Source: Ophioderma brevispina (lineage: Eukaryota > Echinodermata > Ophiuroidea > Amphilepidida > Ophiodermatidae). From it: 64,000 nt of DNA. How positions within the stretch are numbered: the first letter of the stretch is position 1; the number at the start of each line of letters is the position of its first letter. Below the pieces are notes generated by a model, which saw only the letters and a list, made by a program, of their open reading frames with translations, ran no database searches and had not been told where the DNA came from. Below are positions 23,320 through 35,143 of this stretch, piece after piece. A program made the position numbers and the translations under genes. The stretch is from NCBI GenBank assembly GCA_023653785.1, contig JAMKCH010011800.1, forward strand, positions 39,408-103,407, given 5' to 3'.

Positions 23320-24821
23320 TGACTATAAGCTTTATATTCAATTTCCAAAACGGATTCTACCTAGCATTTATACCCTTTGACATGATACCACTAACTAGGA
23401 TGCCGTAAAGCTAAAAATCTTGTGCGCACTACTTTGCATGGCATCTTGAAATGTCTGACAATGCACTAGTTATAAGCTGTTATATTATTCAGAAAGTGAT
23501 ATCATTTCATGATTGGTATTGTACAGTGGTATTTCTTTTCTCAAACTAAACGGCAGGGCAGCAAATTTGATATAATTTACTCAGCTCTCATCAATTTCGC
23601 CTCGATTGGTCCATTATCAGCCGTACCGTCTACAAAGCATCTCGGCTTTTCGATGCACGTTACGTTCAGTGATTCATAACATTCATTTTCTGGATACCAT
23701 GTATTTAAAATCTGGTCATTAGGTGAAGAGATTCAACTATACAAATACAAATTAACTATTGAAATGAAAGATCCCAATTAGCGACATTTTCCTGCCTTGA
23801 AATTCAACCAAGAGATTTTACAACGTAAACAATCACGCGTGAAAGTACATGCTGTTCTAGCCTTGATTTTCTGCGTTAAACTTTTTAGTGTGTTGCTTGG
23901 ACGGTACTATTCAAGGTGCATTTCGGGTAATATCTATCTTTCGACAAACTCGCAAAAAACCGTGGACGGTAGCTGTATTGATTTTGACGTAAATATTAAA
24001 ATATTTACGTCATTGTTCCGACAAGCACACGCCATATTGTTGAAAACTGACTCCATCAAAGAAAAAAAATATTCAAATAATTCGTATAAATCCATGCTAC
24101 AGTCCTTTCCAGTTATTTGAAAACAATTTCTTAATTTAGGTAAAATTTTACTTAATTGAGATAAATTTTGCATATTTTGGGTTACAATATTTACTTAATT
24201 ATTATGGAGTTCTATTTTTACATAGTTTATGTATTTTTTTACATAATATTTTTCTCTGTGCAAACATCGAAATTGTTTACAAATAAGTGGAGGAAGTGAT
24301 TATAAGATGGGTTCATTTGAGTATGTTTGACTCATTTACTTTTGCAGGACTCGCTACTTAAAGAACGTCAAGAGTGTTTATTGATATTCCACTAAGGCCG
24401 GGCGTCTTTCGACCCTTTGCACTTTGCACCGCAGTCAGATATGATGGGATAAAGAATCTAATTTAGGGCACGTTTCATGTAAAATTAACCAAACCCTGAA
24501 AGCAAGAAAATCTTGTCTAAATAACGAAACACCCACACTTATGTCTTATTCACCAATACTTTAAAGTCATTAAATGATAAATGAAATATTTACAAAACAT
24601 TTTGCTAATTTTAAGTAACATGATGTTTTAAGTTAAAGAAATTATCAATATCCATGGAATTATATTTCCTTTTCTGTATTAACGACTACCACCGATTCAA
24701 TATTACATATTTATTTACATAAAATTGATAAAATAATTCTAGAAATACTAACCTCATATACACAAAATTGACTGCCACTGAATTACCATCACCGTATTCT
24801 TGCTATAACAAGTTGTGCAAA
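23320..24821. other. Intergenic or upstream region of the aminopeptidase locus; perfect palindrome
   Basis: A perfect 13-bp-arm palindrome TGACGTAAATATT-AA-AATATTTACGTCA lies at 23985-24012; its TGACGTAA arms resemble CREB/ATF sites. Promoter elements for the exon at 24822 could not be assigned. Confidence 0.4.
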
Positions 24822-24864
24822 ATGAATGCAAATTACTGCCTTATTGCTCTATCCTTTTTAGCAG
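24822..24864 (+). CDS. Possible first exon: signal peptide
   Basis: ATG in context CAAAATGA opens MNANYCLIALSFLA, an N-terminal hydrophobic segment like a signal peptide, ending at a strong donor (GCAG|GTAAGT) in phase 1. It is on the right strand, upstream of the aminopeptidase exons, and a secreted GPI protein needs such an exon. Linking it to the gene is inference because the next exon was not found. Confidence 0.4.
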
Positions 24865-25450
24865 GTAAGTTTTAGAAGTTCGAAGTTCGTTTTTGTAAAT
24901 CAAAAAGAAGTTCTCATTTTAGTAATTGGAACATTATGAAATGTTTGCAACTCGTATTTTCAATTCTTAAGAGAAATGTTCTTTATATAATGTTATAATA
25001 CATCCCTGCCTCGCTGTCTATACTTTTAGAAATTTTCGTAAATTTACTTGCACCGGTAGTAAGTGCTTGTAATTTTTCAGTTTTGCTATAGTTTCTTTGC
25101 TGTCAAATGGACAATTTTTGTCGATTATTTTAATCTGAAAGTACACTTACCAAAGTACAAAACACGCCCTTCAATTCAAAAACGGTTTAATAACATATAA
25201 ACATTATCAAGTATATCAAGTATACAATTTTGGTAGGTAATGGGCAGTTCGATGATGTATCAAACTAGGTGCATCCATCGAATTTGAGGGATATCATCAA
25301 CATTTCTCTTACCAATAACACTGAATACCTCTTACCAATACCTCTGAATCATGTAAAACCTTTCATAATATTCCAATGATATATTCAGTCGGGGGATTTC
25401 CAAATATGGGAATGCGTGTATCTTCTTTTTTTTCAAGACAATAAAAATTG
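24865..25450. other. Putative intron, no exon seen
   Basis: A+T-rich sequence without a supported feature. Confidence 0.4.
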
Positions 25451-25611
25451 GGAGTTTCCGTAACCTGACCCATCTGACACACTTTTTTCTGACACACTTA
25501 TGAAATCGGAAACCTTAACAGAATAAACCTGTGCTTTATTCCGTGAAGGCTTTCCTAATTCATAAGTGTGTCAGAAAAAAGGGTGTCAGATGGGTCAAGT
25601 TACGGAAACTT
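25451..25611. mobile_element. Palindromic MITE, family P1, copy 2
   Basis: Starts GGAGTTTCCGTAACCTGACC and ends with its inverted copy (GGTCAAGTTACGGAAACTTC), with inner arms TGACACACTTATGAAATCGG and AATTCATAAGTGTGTCAG. It sits at the left edge of the first unit of the 25.6-27.6 kb duplication. Confidence 0.85.
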
Positions 25612-26232
25612 CAATAAAGATCTACAAGTAGCACCGATATACAATACGTTAAAATAATAGACCCTATGCAATAGGCAGCCAGTGTGTAGGGCAAGAGAGC
25701 CACATTACATGACTACAATACATCCACCTTTTATTGTACAGGTGGTCTATTGTACTCTTGGTATTTCAACCGTAGGGCAAGGGAAATTTAATGTTAATCG
25801 CCAAGTGCAATGTCGTATTGCATAGGGTCTATTGACCAACTGTACCTTTTCTTGCTGTTCAAGTCAATTGGTTTCGATGAGCATCAGTTTGTATAAAAAA
25901 AGAAGCATTTGTGTCACAATTTATATGAACTTTACAACCATGATCAATTCTAATAGTAGGGTCATAAATGGAATTATATTCTCCAAATTTGGGGAAGAAG
26001 GTTTGCAGATGATTTTCTATAGTTTGAAGGGCGCTGAAGCAGAACTGTGGAGAACTTTGTAAAATAAAGCGGTAAAATTACTGTCATACTGAAACAGATA
26101 TTGCATTTTAAATCTTTGAGTGACAGCTCTGTATACAAACTTGATGTCAAGGTTAGTTGACCCCCTATAGATCATGTAGACACTTGTTACATTTTGCCCA
26201 CTAATTATGCAACCAATGCCAAACATTGCAAA
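25612..26232. repeat. Segmental tandem duplication, unit A
   Basis: The unit begins AAGATCTACAAGTAGCACC and includes 'ATAGACCCTATGCAATAGGC', 'GATCAATTCTAATAGTAGGG' and 'CTGTATACAAACTTGATGTC', ending near 'ATGCAACCAATGCCAAAC'. The same order recurs in 26369-27570. Each unit is preceded by a P1 palindrome, so palindrome plus unit was probably duplicated together. Confidence 0.85.
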
Positions 26233-26368
26233 ACACTTTTTTTCTGACACACTTATGAATTCGGAAACCTTAACAGAGTAAACCTGTGCTTTATTTCGTG
26301 AAGGGTTTCCTAATTCATAAGTGTGTCAGAAAAAAGTGTGTCAGATGGGTCAAGTTACGGAAATTTCC
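26233..26368. mobile_element. Palindromic MITE, family P1, copy 3 (5' outer arm missing)
   Basis: It contains TGACACACTTATGAATTCGG, a centre, and the inverted arm through CAAGTTACGGAAATTTCC. The left outer arm is truncated at the junction with duplication unit A. Confidence 0.8.
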
Positions 26369-27570
26369 ATAAAGATCTACAAGTAGCACGTATATACAAT
26401 ACGTTAAAATAATAGACCCTATGCAATAGGCAGCCATGCTCTAGGGCAAGAGAGCCACATTAAATGATTACAATACATCCACGTGTTATTGAATTCCAGA
26501 GATGCTCAAGTTGTACAGGTGATCTATTATACTCGTGGTATTTCCACAGTTCCACTGTAGTGCAAGGGAGATTTTATGTTAATCGCCAAATGTGATTGTG
26601 TGATTGACCAACTGTACCTTTTCATGCTGTTCAAGTCAATAAGTTTCGATGAGCATCAGTTTGTATTAAAGGTGCAACGAGAGATTTAACATATCAGGTG
26701 TCCCTAAAAAATCGAAAGTACTGGTTTTTGCCCTGATGTAAAGCTTTCCATCAAAAAACCTAAAAATGTTTCTTTAGTACAAAAATTGTGAAATTTCTAA
26801 TTTCGTATAGGAGCAAATACAAAATTCAGTTATGGTTTACATTGAAAACAAGCAAATCAAAATCACTTTTTTTTTCCTATCCTCAAAATCTCTCGTTGCA
26901 CCTTTAAAACAAGCATTTGTGTGACAATTTATGAACTTTACTACCATGATCAATTCTAATAGTAGGGTCATAAATGAGAATTCTATTCTCCAAATTTGGG
27001 GAAGAAGGTTTGAAGATGATTTTCTATAGTTTGAAGGGCGCTGAAGCAGAATTTCGGAGTCCAACCTCTGGGAAATGTGGAGAACTTTGTAAAATAAAGC
27101 AGTAAAATTAGTACATGGGTAAATTTGAAATCAAGTAAGATGGTATTTAAATTTACACCAATTTATTTGTCTCTTTATAAGGATTAAAAAGGTATAGTTT
27201 GCCTAGGTTCCGGCCTTTTTAGTTACACGGCTACAGACCTGAAAAGGTTCAAGGTCATCCTGAATCTTGATTTCCATTGTGAAATCCATTTTTACTTGTA
27301 CTATAATTTGATTTCTTGTATCTCACTGTTTGATGTTATGATGTGAAGAACAAAAATAAATTGGATTTTGATTGATTGAAGCAAAAATTATCCAACGCTC
27401 AGATTTTGTTGAAACTGGGGTCAAATTATTGCTCAAGTCATACTGAAACAGAAATTGCATTTTAAATCTTTGAGTCACAGCTCTGTATACAATTTTGATT
27501 ACAGTGACCCCTGTAGATCATGTAGACACTTGTTACACTTTGCCCACTAATTATGCAACCAATGCCAAAT
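26369..27570. repeat. Segmental tandem duplication, unit B (with insertions)
   Basis: A second copy of unit A, enlarged by a TTAA element at 26670-26903 and by about 320 bases at roughly 27112-27430. The added segment contains AAATAAATTGGATTTTGATTGATTGA-type text resembling a LINE 3' tail. It resumes with CATACTGAAACAGAAATTGC and ends near 27570. Confidence 0.8.
26670..26903. mobile_element. TTAA-flanked MITE, family T2, with an empty-site copy
   Basis: The termini AGGTGCAACGAGAGATTT and AAATCTCTCGTTGCACCT are perfect inverted repeats of 18 bases flanked by TTAA on both sides (26666-26669 and 26904-26907). The corresponding point in unit A near 25895 has no insert. This marks insertion after the duplication. 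The TTAA target suggests a piggyBac-type family. Confidence 0.9.
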
Positions 27571-28990
27571 TGTAAAATAAGACATGACGAACAATTGGAC
27601 ACCAGTTTCAACAAAATCGGAGTATTGGGTAAGTTTTAACTCAGGTGAACTTGAATTTTAATAGATCTGTACGTGTGTAAAAAAGGGTCGGAACATAGAA
27701 TACAAACTCAATGTGTTAGGGTGTTAAGGTGGTAACACAATTGTTGAGCCTGTGGGGGCCCGTGAATGTAAGTTATTTAATACACGCGGGGGACCCCCCC
27801 ACCCTATGGACCTGATACTGCTTTAGAACAAAACAGAGAAAGACTAAATAAGTTTGGCTAGTGTGAAGTTGAGAGGGAATGTTTCTATTAAAGGTGCTCT
27901 CAGCGGACATGCGTCAGACCTTTGTACTCAAGATGTAACGACTAAATATACTATTTGTAGCTCCCTGTTAAGTTACACTATCACATACGATTGTCCGCAT
28001 TTATCTTCCACTACATATAACAAGAAACATTTTGGTGGCTAGCCCATGTATGCCCCGCTCAATGGAAGAATTTTACAAAAATCCGAAAATAGCCAAGAAT
28101 TTAGAGATAAATAACAGTTTCCAAACAAAAAATAAACAACTTAAAAAAAAGAAAAGTTTTATTTTAAAAAAGGAACTGAAAGCTACTGAGTGTTGGTGGC
28201 CTCAAACTTAATGACTGAAATGAAGTTCACGTTATTCCTTTGTTCAACAGCTTTCAAGTAATGATCACCATAATAGTACCTAAATAGTTTACCCTCATAA
28301 CTGGTGTCAGAATACCCAGCAATTGTCAATATTTCTGAATATGCATGATATAGTACCTGTGTACCTTAGTATTAACCGGGCATAGGAGTTTTTTCATGTT
28401 GGCATTTCGCCCAACTGGCCTGAAATTTGACCCGACTTACACACGTGGAATTAGAACCTTGTACAGATTTCATCTAAATTTGTATAAAAGCACTGAAAAT
28501 CCACTAGCCCACATTGATATCATCATTTTACTTACACAAAAACTATCTTGCGATTGCATAAATATTTATGCCATATTCATCACAACCATTAAATAATTTT
28601 AGCACTATTCATGGTTTTCGATTGTCATGAAAAATTGTTATGACCAAGGCTCTTCATCCGTCAATATAGCAAAAACTCCATGTCTGTCAAGTTATTCCAC
28701 ATCTTTCCCCCCGCCCCGCGCGGGGCAACAAGTAAACACAGCTGTGCTAAACTCGGTCTGAAGATATGAAGCTCTTTGGCGGGTCATTTGCGAGGTCAAA
28801 AATGCGGTGTAGGCTGTTGCTGTTTTAGTTGACTGGCGAACCCGATGAATTCAACAGTGTACAAAATACAAAAGAAGAACAAATCAACAAGCAAGCCTGA
28901 TTTGACATTTTCGTCTCATTTTTGTCATAGAATGTATACCCTGCCTGTATTGTACTTGCTTACTGGGTTTTGCGGAGAAGAGAGAAAGTG
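27571..28990. other. Putative intron, no exon recognised
   Basis: CCAGTTTCAACAAAATCGGA near 27608 is the inverse of TCAGATTTTGTTGAAACTGG near 27399, a short inverted pair bracketing the end of unit B. Nothing else is supported. Confidence 0.4.
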
Positions 28991-29105
28991 TTAAAGCGGC
29001 ACTGGCACATTGTTCAAACAAATAAGATGAACTTCTTCTTTCTTCAATTCCATGCAAAGGATAGTCTGGGACATTGTAGAATACTGCATATAGGTTATTG
29101 CACAA
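28991..29105. mobile_element. Truncated TTAA MITE, family T1
   Basis: TTAAAGCGGCACTGGCACAT and following text match the left end of family T1 (19295, 40484, 59263), but the right end is absent. Confidence 0.65.
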
Positions 29106-29131
29106 CAAATATCAAAACGATGAAGGAACCT

Positions 29132-29489
29132 TAAAGGGGCATTTCGTGATCCACAACCTCGTCCCCCCGACTTACCTAAAAAAGTTGAGAACTTGAGATT
29201 TTTGTATCATCTGAACCGTTAGACTTAGTAATCCACATGTACCTAATCTCACGTGCAAATTCGGTCGTATGTGTAAGAAATTCGCGATTGTATTTTCTGT
29301 TCGTAAACTTATAAACGGACAGAAATTACAGCACAGTGACCTATGGGACCGTGGGAAACAAGCAATTGCTCATAACACAAACCGTAAGATCGGGGGTCAA
29401 CTCAAGTTTTGTGAATAAGCTTATTACAAGGATATCTAGTGAACAATGAATAAAACAGAAGGAGCTGAAATCATGAAATGCACCTTTAC
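29132..29489. mobile_element. Inverted-repeat MITE
   Basis: The left end TTAAAGGGGCATTTCGTGAT pairs with the right end ATCATGAAATGCACCTTTA, about 18 bases each with a few mismatches. The interior is noncoding. A TTAA is present on the left only. Confidence 0.65.
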
Positions 29490-30099
29490 ATGTAATGGTT
29501 CAATGACATCCATTGATTTAGCCTAATTTCAGGGCCCTGGTCGTAATTTCATCAACAAAATTATTATCACAGACATGAACTATCAAATTTACAGCAAAAA
29601 GATATAGAGAATTTAAAAACACTTGTAACATAAAATCGAATTCGAAACATCTGCAAGGCAATAATAAGGAGTTAATTTCTCTTTTAAAGTGACCATGTGG
29701 GTTCCTGCTGAACCAGAATCTTTACTGCGGAGGCAAAGGGCGACGCATGTCAACGAAGGCGAGTATAGGGACTGTGATACAACACCACCGGTAAGGCAAT
29801 AATAAAGTAATAAAGGTGACATGAATATATTATGGCTATTGTGATATATGGTAGCATATGATCATGCTTTATCCAACATAAAAAGTAAATATCTTTGAAA
29901 CAAAATTCAACTCTACCTTCTTTTCTTAGCGTATCCACAATGGTAATGGCTTGTGGTGGTGTCAGGATTTATTCAACTGAGTGAGCTGATCCGGGGCCGC
30001 GAGTATCCATGATACGGACGCTCCTAACATGACCCGCTCCTAACATGTTTAGCGTCACGAAATTGCGCCACATCAGATACTAATGGTTTTTACGCTATC
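29490..30099. other. Putative intron, no exon recognised
   Basis: No supported feature. The tandem phrase CGCTCCTAACATG occurs twice near 30020-30050. Confidence 0.4.
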
Positions 30100-31633
30100 A
30101 CCATTCCCTCAAGATGGAAGACTTCAAAGGTCATTGCAATCCTGAAGCCCAAGAAACCAGCAAATGAGCCCAAGAGTTACAGACCTATCTCGCTGTTATC
30201 TCACATCTTAAGCAGCTTGAGAGATTGATACTCGGTAGGATTAATGACACACCCCGTACTCAGGCTGGATTTTGGTCTTGCTGATCAGATAGCAAGACTA
30301 GATAATGACATCGAGACAGCCTTCCAGAAGAAGCAGAAGTTTGGAGCAGTCTTCATAGATCTAACCGCTTCGTATGATACAGTCTGGCATCGAGGTCTCT
30401 ACCCGCTACTAAAATTCCTCCCTGATGGCAAGCTCGTCAAGTTCATAATGCTGCTCATCCAAGACAGACCTTTCGTCCTGGAGACATCAAAGTGGGCAAT
30501 GCAGTAGAAAGCGCAAACTTCGGAACGGTATGCCTCAAGGTTCTGTCTTGGTACCCAGTCTTTTCAACATTAACGTCTCAGATATGCCAAAGGGAGATTG
30601 TTCGCAGTACGCTTAGACGATACGGCACTTGGAATACCTGCTGATTCCTTTGAGGACTTAGAAACAGTGCTGCAGAAAGACCTAATCACTATAAGCCAAT
30701 TCTTCCATCGATGGCACTTGAAAACTCAGCAAATCCAAGACTATCAGCTCTATTTTCCACCTGGCAAACCGATGCGCAAAAGATAACCTAAAATCACCTC
30801 AAGATGGAGAAAATCTGTCACATGACCCAACACAGAATTAAGTACCTTGGCGTCATGGCGTCATAATGGCCGCGACCTTACTTCTAATCAATTCAACACA
30901 CCAAGAGTCGCTGCCAAGACGCGTTCTCGTGTTAATTCATCAGAAGGCTCGAAGGGACTGGATTGGGTGATTCTTTGGAACATTTACATACCATCAATGT
31001 TGCTTTTTTGCATACTCACACTGTGAATACGTGCACACCAGTATGGAATCACAGTGTACATCTCACTCAAGATTGATGTCATTCGGAAGATGCAATGAGA
31101 CTGTACTAGTTGGTTGTGGCGACGCCTGCAGAATATCTTCCAATTCTGTATGGCATAGCTCCAGCAAACCTTAGGCGAAGAACTCTTCAGACGATCAAGC
31201 TCGACAAGAAGTGTGATGAATCTGATAGCCTAATCCCACAACACAACCTTCAAGGATCAGAGAATTTTCTCGGAATCACTTTGCTAACCCAATTCATGAC
31301 ACTGCAGTCGCATTATCCCTGTCGATCATCCGGATCAATGACGGATGGTTCTGAGCAATGGTCATCCTCTACCTTTAACCTAAAGCAGTTTGTGGACAGC
31401 CCATCTTGAAAGCCCAAAGGCGTGACCTTGATAGGAAAGCATAGATCAACGTGACCACAACAGACTCAGAACTGGCATTGGCCGTCCAACCACTTCCTTC
31501 AAAGATCGGTGTGGAACATTCACCAAACTGCGATTGTGGACAGCCATCCATTGGCTACATCATAGATGACTGCGAAGTCTACCAAGTTTCCCGAAGAGGA
31601 ATCCCATGCCTGATCAACCTGGACGACCCCTGA
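30100..31633 (+). mobile_element. Decayed non-LTR retrotransposon (reverse transcriptase domain)
   Basis: Translated pieces in shifting frames follow the order of a non-LTR reverse transcriptase. W..SKVIAILKPKK and YRPISLLS (about 30115-30210) come first, then QLERLILGRI. An open stretch at 30244-30507 has AVFIDLTASYDTVWHRGL, the RT motif with FxDLxxAYDTV. GMPQGSVLVPSLFNI follows at about 30522-30575, then the catalytic box decayed to RLDDTAL (expected YADDTAL), and a C-terminal Cys-rich remnant NCDCGQPSIGYIIDDC near 31530. Multiple stops and frame changes make it inactive. The CR1/Jockey-like assignment is tentative because no endonuclease domain is seen. It lies in the presumed 5' intron of the aminopeptidase locus, same strand. 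Confidence 0.85.
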
Positions 31634-31639
31634 AACTAT

Positions 31640-33459
31640 CCGCTTGTTAAGGCGGATTTCCATTGATTTGGGACTTACACGAATGAAAGAAGTGGTCAAG
31701 AAACACGACTATAATAGGTATCCAAAAATACCTTTTTATATCAAAGTTTAAAGGCATATGACTAAACATGTTTCACTACAATCTGGACAACTACCTACTT
31801 TTTTGGCAACACCATTCACAGATCGTCCACCGAAGGCCATAGATACACGAAAGACGTGGCCCAAAACACGTGAAAAGATGGCTTCAACAATTAGCAGCTT
31901 ACATCGTACCAACGGGTGACTCTCATCAGGTAAAGATGTAGATGCTAACCAATTTCAAACCTGGAGATTCTGTGTAAGTTCATTACACATACACAAGTGC
32001 ATTTTGAGATGCTTTCCAAAAAACTTAACAAATATAAAATTAAAAAAAAAAAGGCCCGGGGGCGGAATCCGCCCCCCCCCCGAATTTTTGTGTATTCACC
32101 TATTGTTAGTTTTGTATGACGAAACTACATGACTTCTTTTTGAAGCCTTTCGCTCGCTTTAAGACCATTTTGAACAAAATCGAACCTACGGTTATGGACG
32201 CTGCGTTAGTAATCGCGCAATGATGCGAAAGAAAGATATTCCATTGAAATACACGAAAGCAGAAATCCATTTGTGCTAAGGATACCAGTTACACTATATT
32301 TTATGGCGAAAAACCATTTTGCGATTTTTTTTTAAGATTTTCGCATTTTTGACATGACGTAAGGTTTGACGTCACTGTGAAGTCATACAAGGTATGTTTG
32401 TTATTTGTGTGGCAAAATGGACTCGGGCGGGTCAGAGCTCCCATTGGTACCACACATATTATAGTTCATCAATCCGTTTCCAAGATACTAGGGGGAAAGA
32501 ACCCCCCCCCCCCCCCCCCCGCGGCGAGATGGGTCCAAAAAGCCCGGCTCTTTTAGGAATTTTTTTTTGGAATTTGGAACAAATGTGAAGAAAAATTAAA
32601 GGCACTATCATGATTTGCTAAGTCTGAAAATCGAAAAAATCAAAAATCACATTTCTCCTGTTTGTATTTTCATAGTCGCCTACCATAACTCAAATGATAA
32701 GCCCAAAAGCAACCTATTAAGGATAAAAAACAAAATCGAAATTTTAGTACTTACTCTTTGTACGGACACTTTACTACAACACGTAATCGAATGCAGATTC
32801 AAATCTTTGAACACTGCTGTTTTCTTCGTTTTTTCTATCAATTTTTCAGTTGGAAAAATACTTATGACAATTTTACAGACTTATCCTTCACTTTTAAGCT
32901 ATTCCTACAAATTCAAATATTATGACTCTTTCGGGTGATTCCCTGATAGTGTCTTTAATCTCTGAGTTACTATACTAGCAGTAGACTTGTTCATATTGTT
33001 TGTTGAATTATGTAGGGGCAAAAAATCATTTGTTAAAAAATGATGCGCCATCCTCGGGAAATCTTTAAATGCATGTCTCGGAAGTCAGCCCTGTGGAGTT
33101 TATATATGACCTTTCACGGAAGGTAAATTATGCTGAATAGATTTTGTTTGATCACTCAAACCTATAGAATACAATACATTATTTTAATTTAATCATATCT
33201 AGGCGCATTATGATTACAAAATTAAAAGGATTATCATCTTATTTAAGGGGTAAAAATAAAGCTTAAATTGTGTAAACTAACAATCAGTAAAGTAACCTGT
33301 ACATGATTTTATTGGGTGCTATGTTTATCTTTGGTCGAAGAACTCAGTAAAACAAAAGTTAGATAAGAGTCGATGATTTTCAATCTAAAATTGGAAGATA
33401 ATTGAATGTGACCTCTTCAAAGAATTTGTGTAATTTCCGATGATTGAAATTCTTTACAG
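31640..33459. other. Putative intron; poly-C tract
   Basis: A 19-base C homopolymer at 32502-32520 and a mixed G/C run near 32055-32081. No exon for the missing N-terminal aminopeptidase segment was recognised. Confidence 0.45.
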
Positions 33460-33523
33460 AGCGAATATATTGCAGAACGAGACAAGAGACGTCAGTACAT
33501 GTCTGGGTTCACCGGTTCAGCAG
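33460..33523 (+). CDS. Aminopeptidase exon A: N-terminal creatinase-like domain
   Basis: The acceptor TCTTTACAG is followed by SEYIAERDKRRQYMSGFTGS, the near-invariant start of the aminopeptidase P N domain (human: EYI..RR..ITGFTGSAG). Donor CAG|GTAATT leaves phase 1. No disruption. Confidence 0.92.
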
Positions 33524-33549
33524 GTAATTAACTATATTTCTAGGTTTAA

Positions 33550-33897
33550 CGGTCCATGGCCTGATCGCTAATAGCCTCGTCCCCAGGGACCCCAGATTTT
33601 ACCGGAGGTGGTCAACATTTTGGTATCAGAAGAAAGCTACTATTTTTTTTCCATTTACCCTGTGAAATTTTAGGAGTAAAATATGTTTGGTATGAAGTTA
33701 TAAATGAATATGTGCCCCACTTTGAATGACCAATATTAATTTTACATAGTACTCTATGGCCTTACAAAATCACGTTTTTAGCCCTCGAAATCAAAACGGA
33801 TTAAAATATCGGTGTGAAACTTTACAGAAGGGGTTTTGGGGTGAAGTTCATTCTATCAAAATAAAAACTTCATATACTTAAATCGGGCCATCCCCCT
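33550..33897. mobile_element. TTAA-flanked MITE, family T3, copy 1
   Basis: TTAA at 33546-33549 and 33898-33901; ends CGGTCCATGGCC and GGCCATCCCCCT. A second copy lies in opposite orientation at 51569-51914. It begins about 25 bases inside the intron after exon A. Confidence 0.75.
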
Positions 33898-34386
33898 TTA
33901 ATTTCTAAAATAGTAATTTATTAAAAAAAAATTATTGTCAGAATTTGCAAAATGTTGCTGGCATGCAATGTCAGAATTTATCTTCAGGATTGGGCCATTC
34001 CATAAATTATCCCCCCACCCCCAAAAATGACGACTTCAAAATTCGAAATAACTATGGATATTCCCAAGCTTTTTTCACAAATCCCACTGGAATTCCCATG
34101 GCATTTTTTCATCATGTTATTTTTAGGTGTTTGGGTGACCAGCGAGAACGAAAAGGGAAAAAGTATTCTTTGGGAAATGGAATTTTTAGTGGGCCAGTAA
34201 ATTCATGAGAATTACCAAAGTCGTCTTTGGTAAGCTACTCAAATACTAAATTATCTATTCGGTACAATTAATTGGAATACTGGATATCGTTTTTGCGATT
34301 TTAATAGTGGGAATGCCCGTGCACTTTTTGATTCCATGATGGGAATTCACATGCACTTTTAGGACTTCTTTTCTTTCTTTTTTTAG

Positions 34387-34491
34387 GTTTGGCTATCGTT
34401 ACATTAAATGAGGCAGCACTGTGGGTAGATGGGCGGTACTTTTTACAAGCTGAAATGCAACTCGATTGCAACTGGATATCAATGAGAGAAG
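34387..34491 (+). CDS. Aminopeptidase exon B
   Basis: Phase 1 in and out. It encodes [20 protein letters not shown] and [14 protein letters not shown], matching the conserved AAVWTDSRYW..QMDCNW block of XPNPEP2. Splice sites TTTTTTAG and AAG|GTAAAG. Intact. Confidence 0.92.
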
Positions 34492-34723
34492 GTAAAGTTT
34501 GTCTTTATTTGCTGTCATAATTCAGTGAACATTTTTAGAATCACATAACATCATCATGCACGCATTGTTATATTCTACACCACTGAATTTGCCGTCATAA
34601 TTCAGTGGACGCACAAAGTCCAGGTTTCCCGAGACATCGACGACGGCCAATGTGAGCAAAGTACTTGATTGGCAGGTGCACGAAATTCGGCCTCCCGCGC
34701 ATATGGTAATAAAGGCAAAAACA

Positions 34724-34738
34724 CACTCTCTCTCTCTT

Positions 34739-34769
<31 letters not shown>

Positions 34770-34791
34770 TTCTCTCTCTCTCTCTCTTACT
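34724..34791. repeat. (CT)n microsatellite
   Basis: An almost pure CT run broken by a few TTTCTT units, inside the intron after exon B. Confidence 0.9.
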
Positions 34792-35050
34792 TATGTTGAT
34801 ACAATAGGAATTGAAGCTTTCAGCTATCATGTTATGTGGCTTCCAAATTTATTAAAGGGGTGGTAGGTGTGTTGTTACAAAAAAATGGCTCAGGTAGGAG
34901 AGGGTTAACCATCTTTGCAAGTTCTAGTAAACAGCTGATACACAGGGATGTATGCAAAATCATTGTAAGAGAGGATTGTTCAAACAGAATAGAAATACGA
35001 TTTTGTAAAGAAACATAACAAAATTCGTTTTTTATTCACATTATCTTCAG

Positions 35051-35143
35051 GTGAACCAGGAGTTCATGAGCCTCAGGATTGGCTAGTAGAAGTTCTATCA
35101 CCAGGCGATCAGGTTGGATTCGATCCAACATTAATGTCTATTA
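35051..35143 (+). CDS. Aminopeptidase exon C
   Basis: Phase 1 in and out. It encodes EPGVHEPQDWLVEVLSPGDQ then VGFDPTLMSI, matching the VTWLL..G.RVGFDPFLLSI block of the family. Intact. Confidence 0.92.

Noticed and set aside
25875..25895. GATGAGCATCAG reading DEHQ as the missing DAHQ exon end
   Set aside because: It lies in the duplicated repeat unit, recurs at 26648, has no donor directly after CAG, and its upstream frame does not match the family.
34522..34866. Open frames rich in RERE or LSLS near exon B
   Set aside because: They are translations of the (CT)n microsatellite in both directions.
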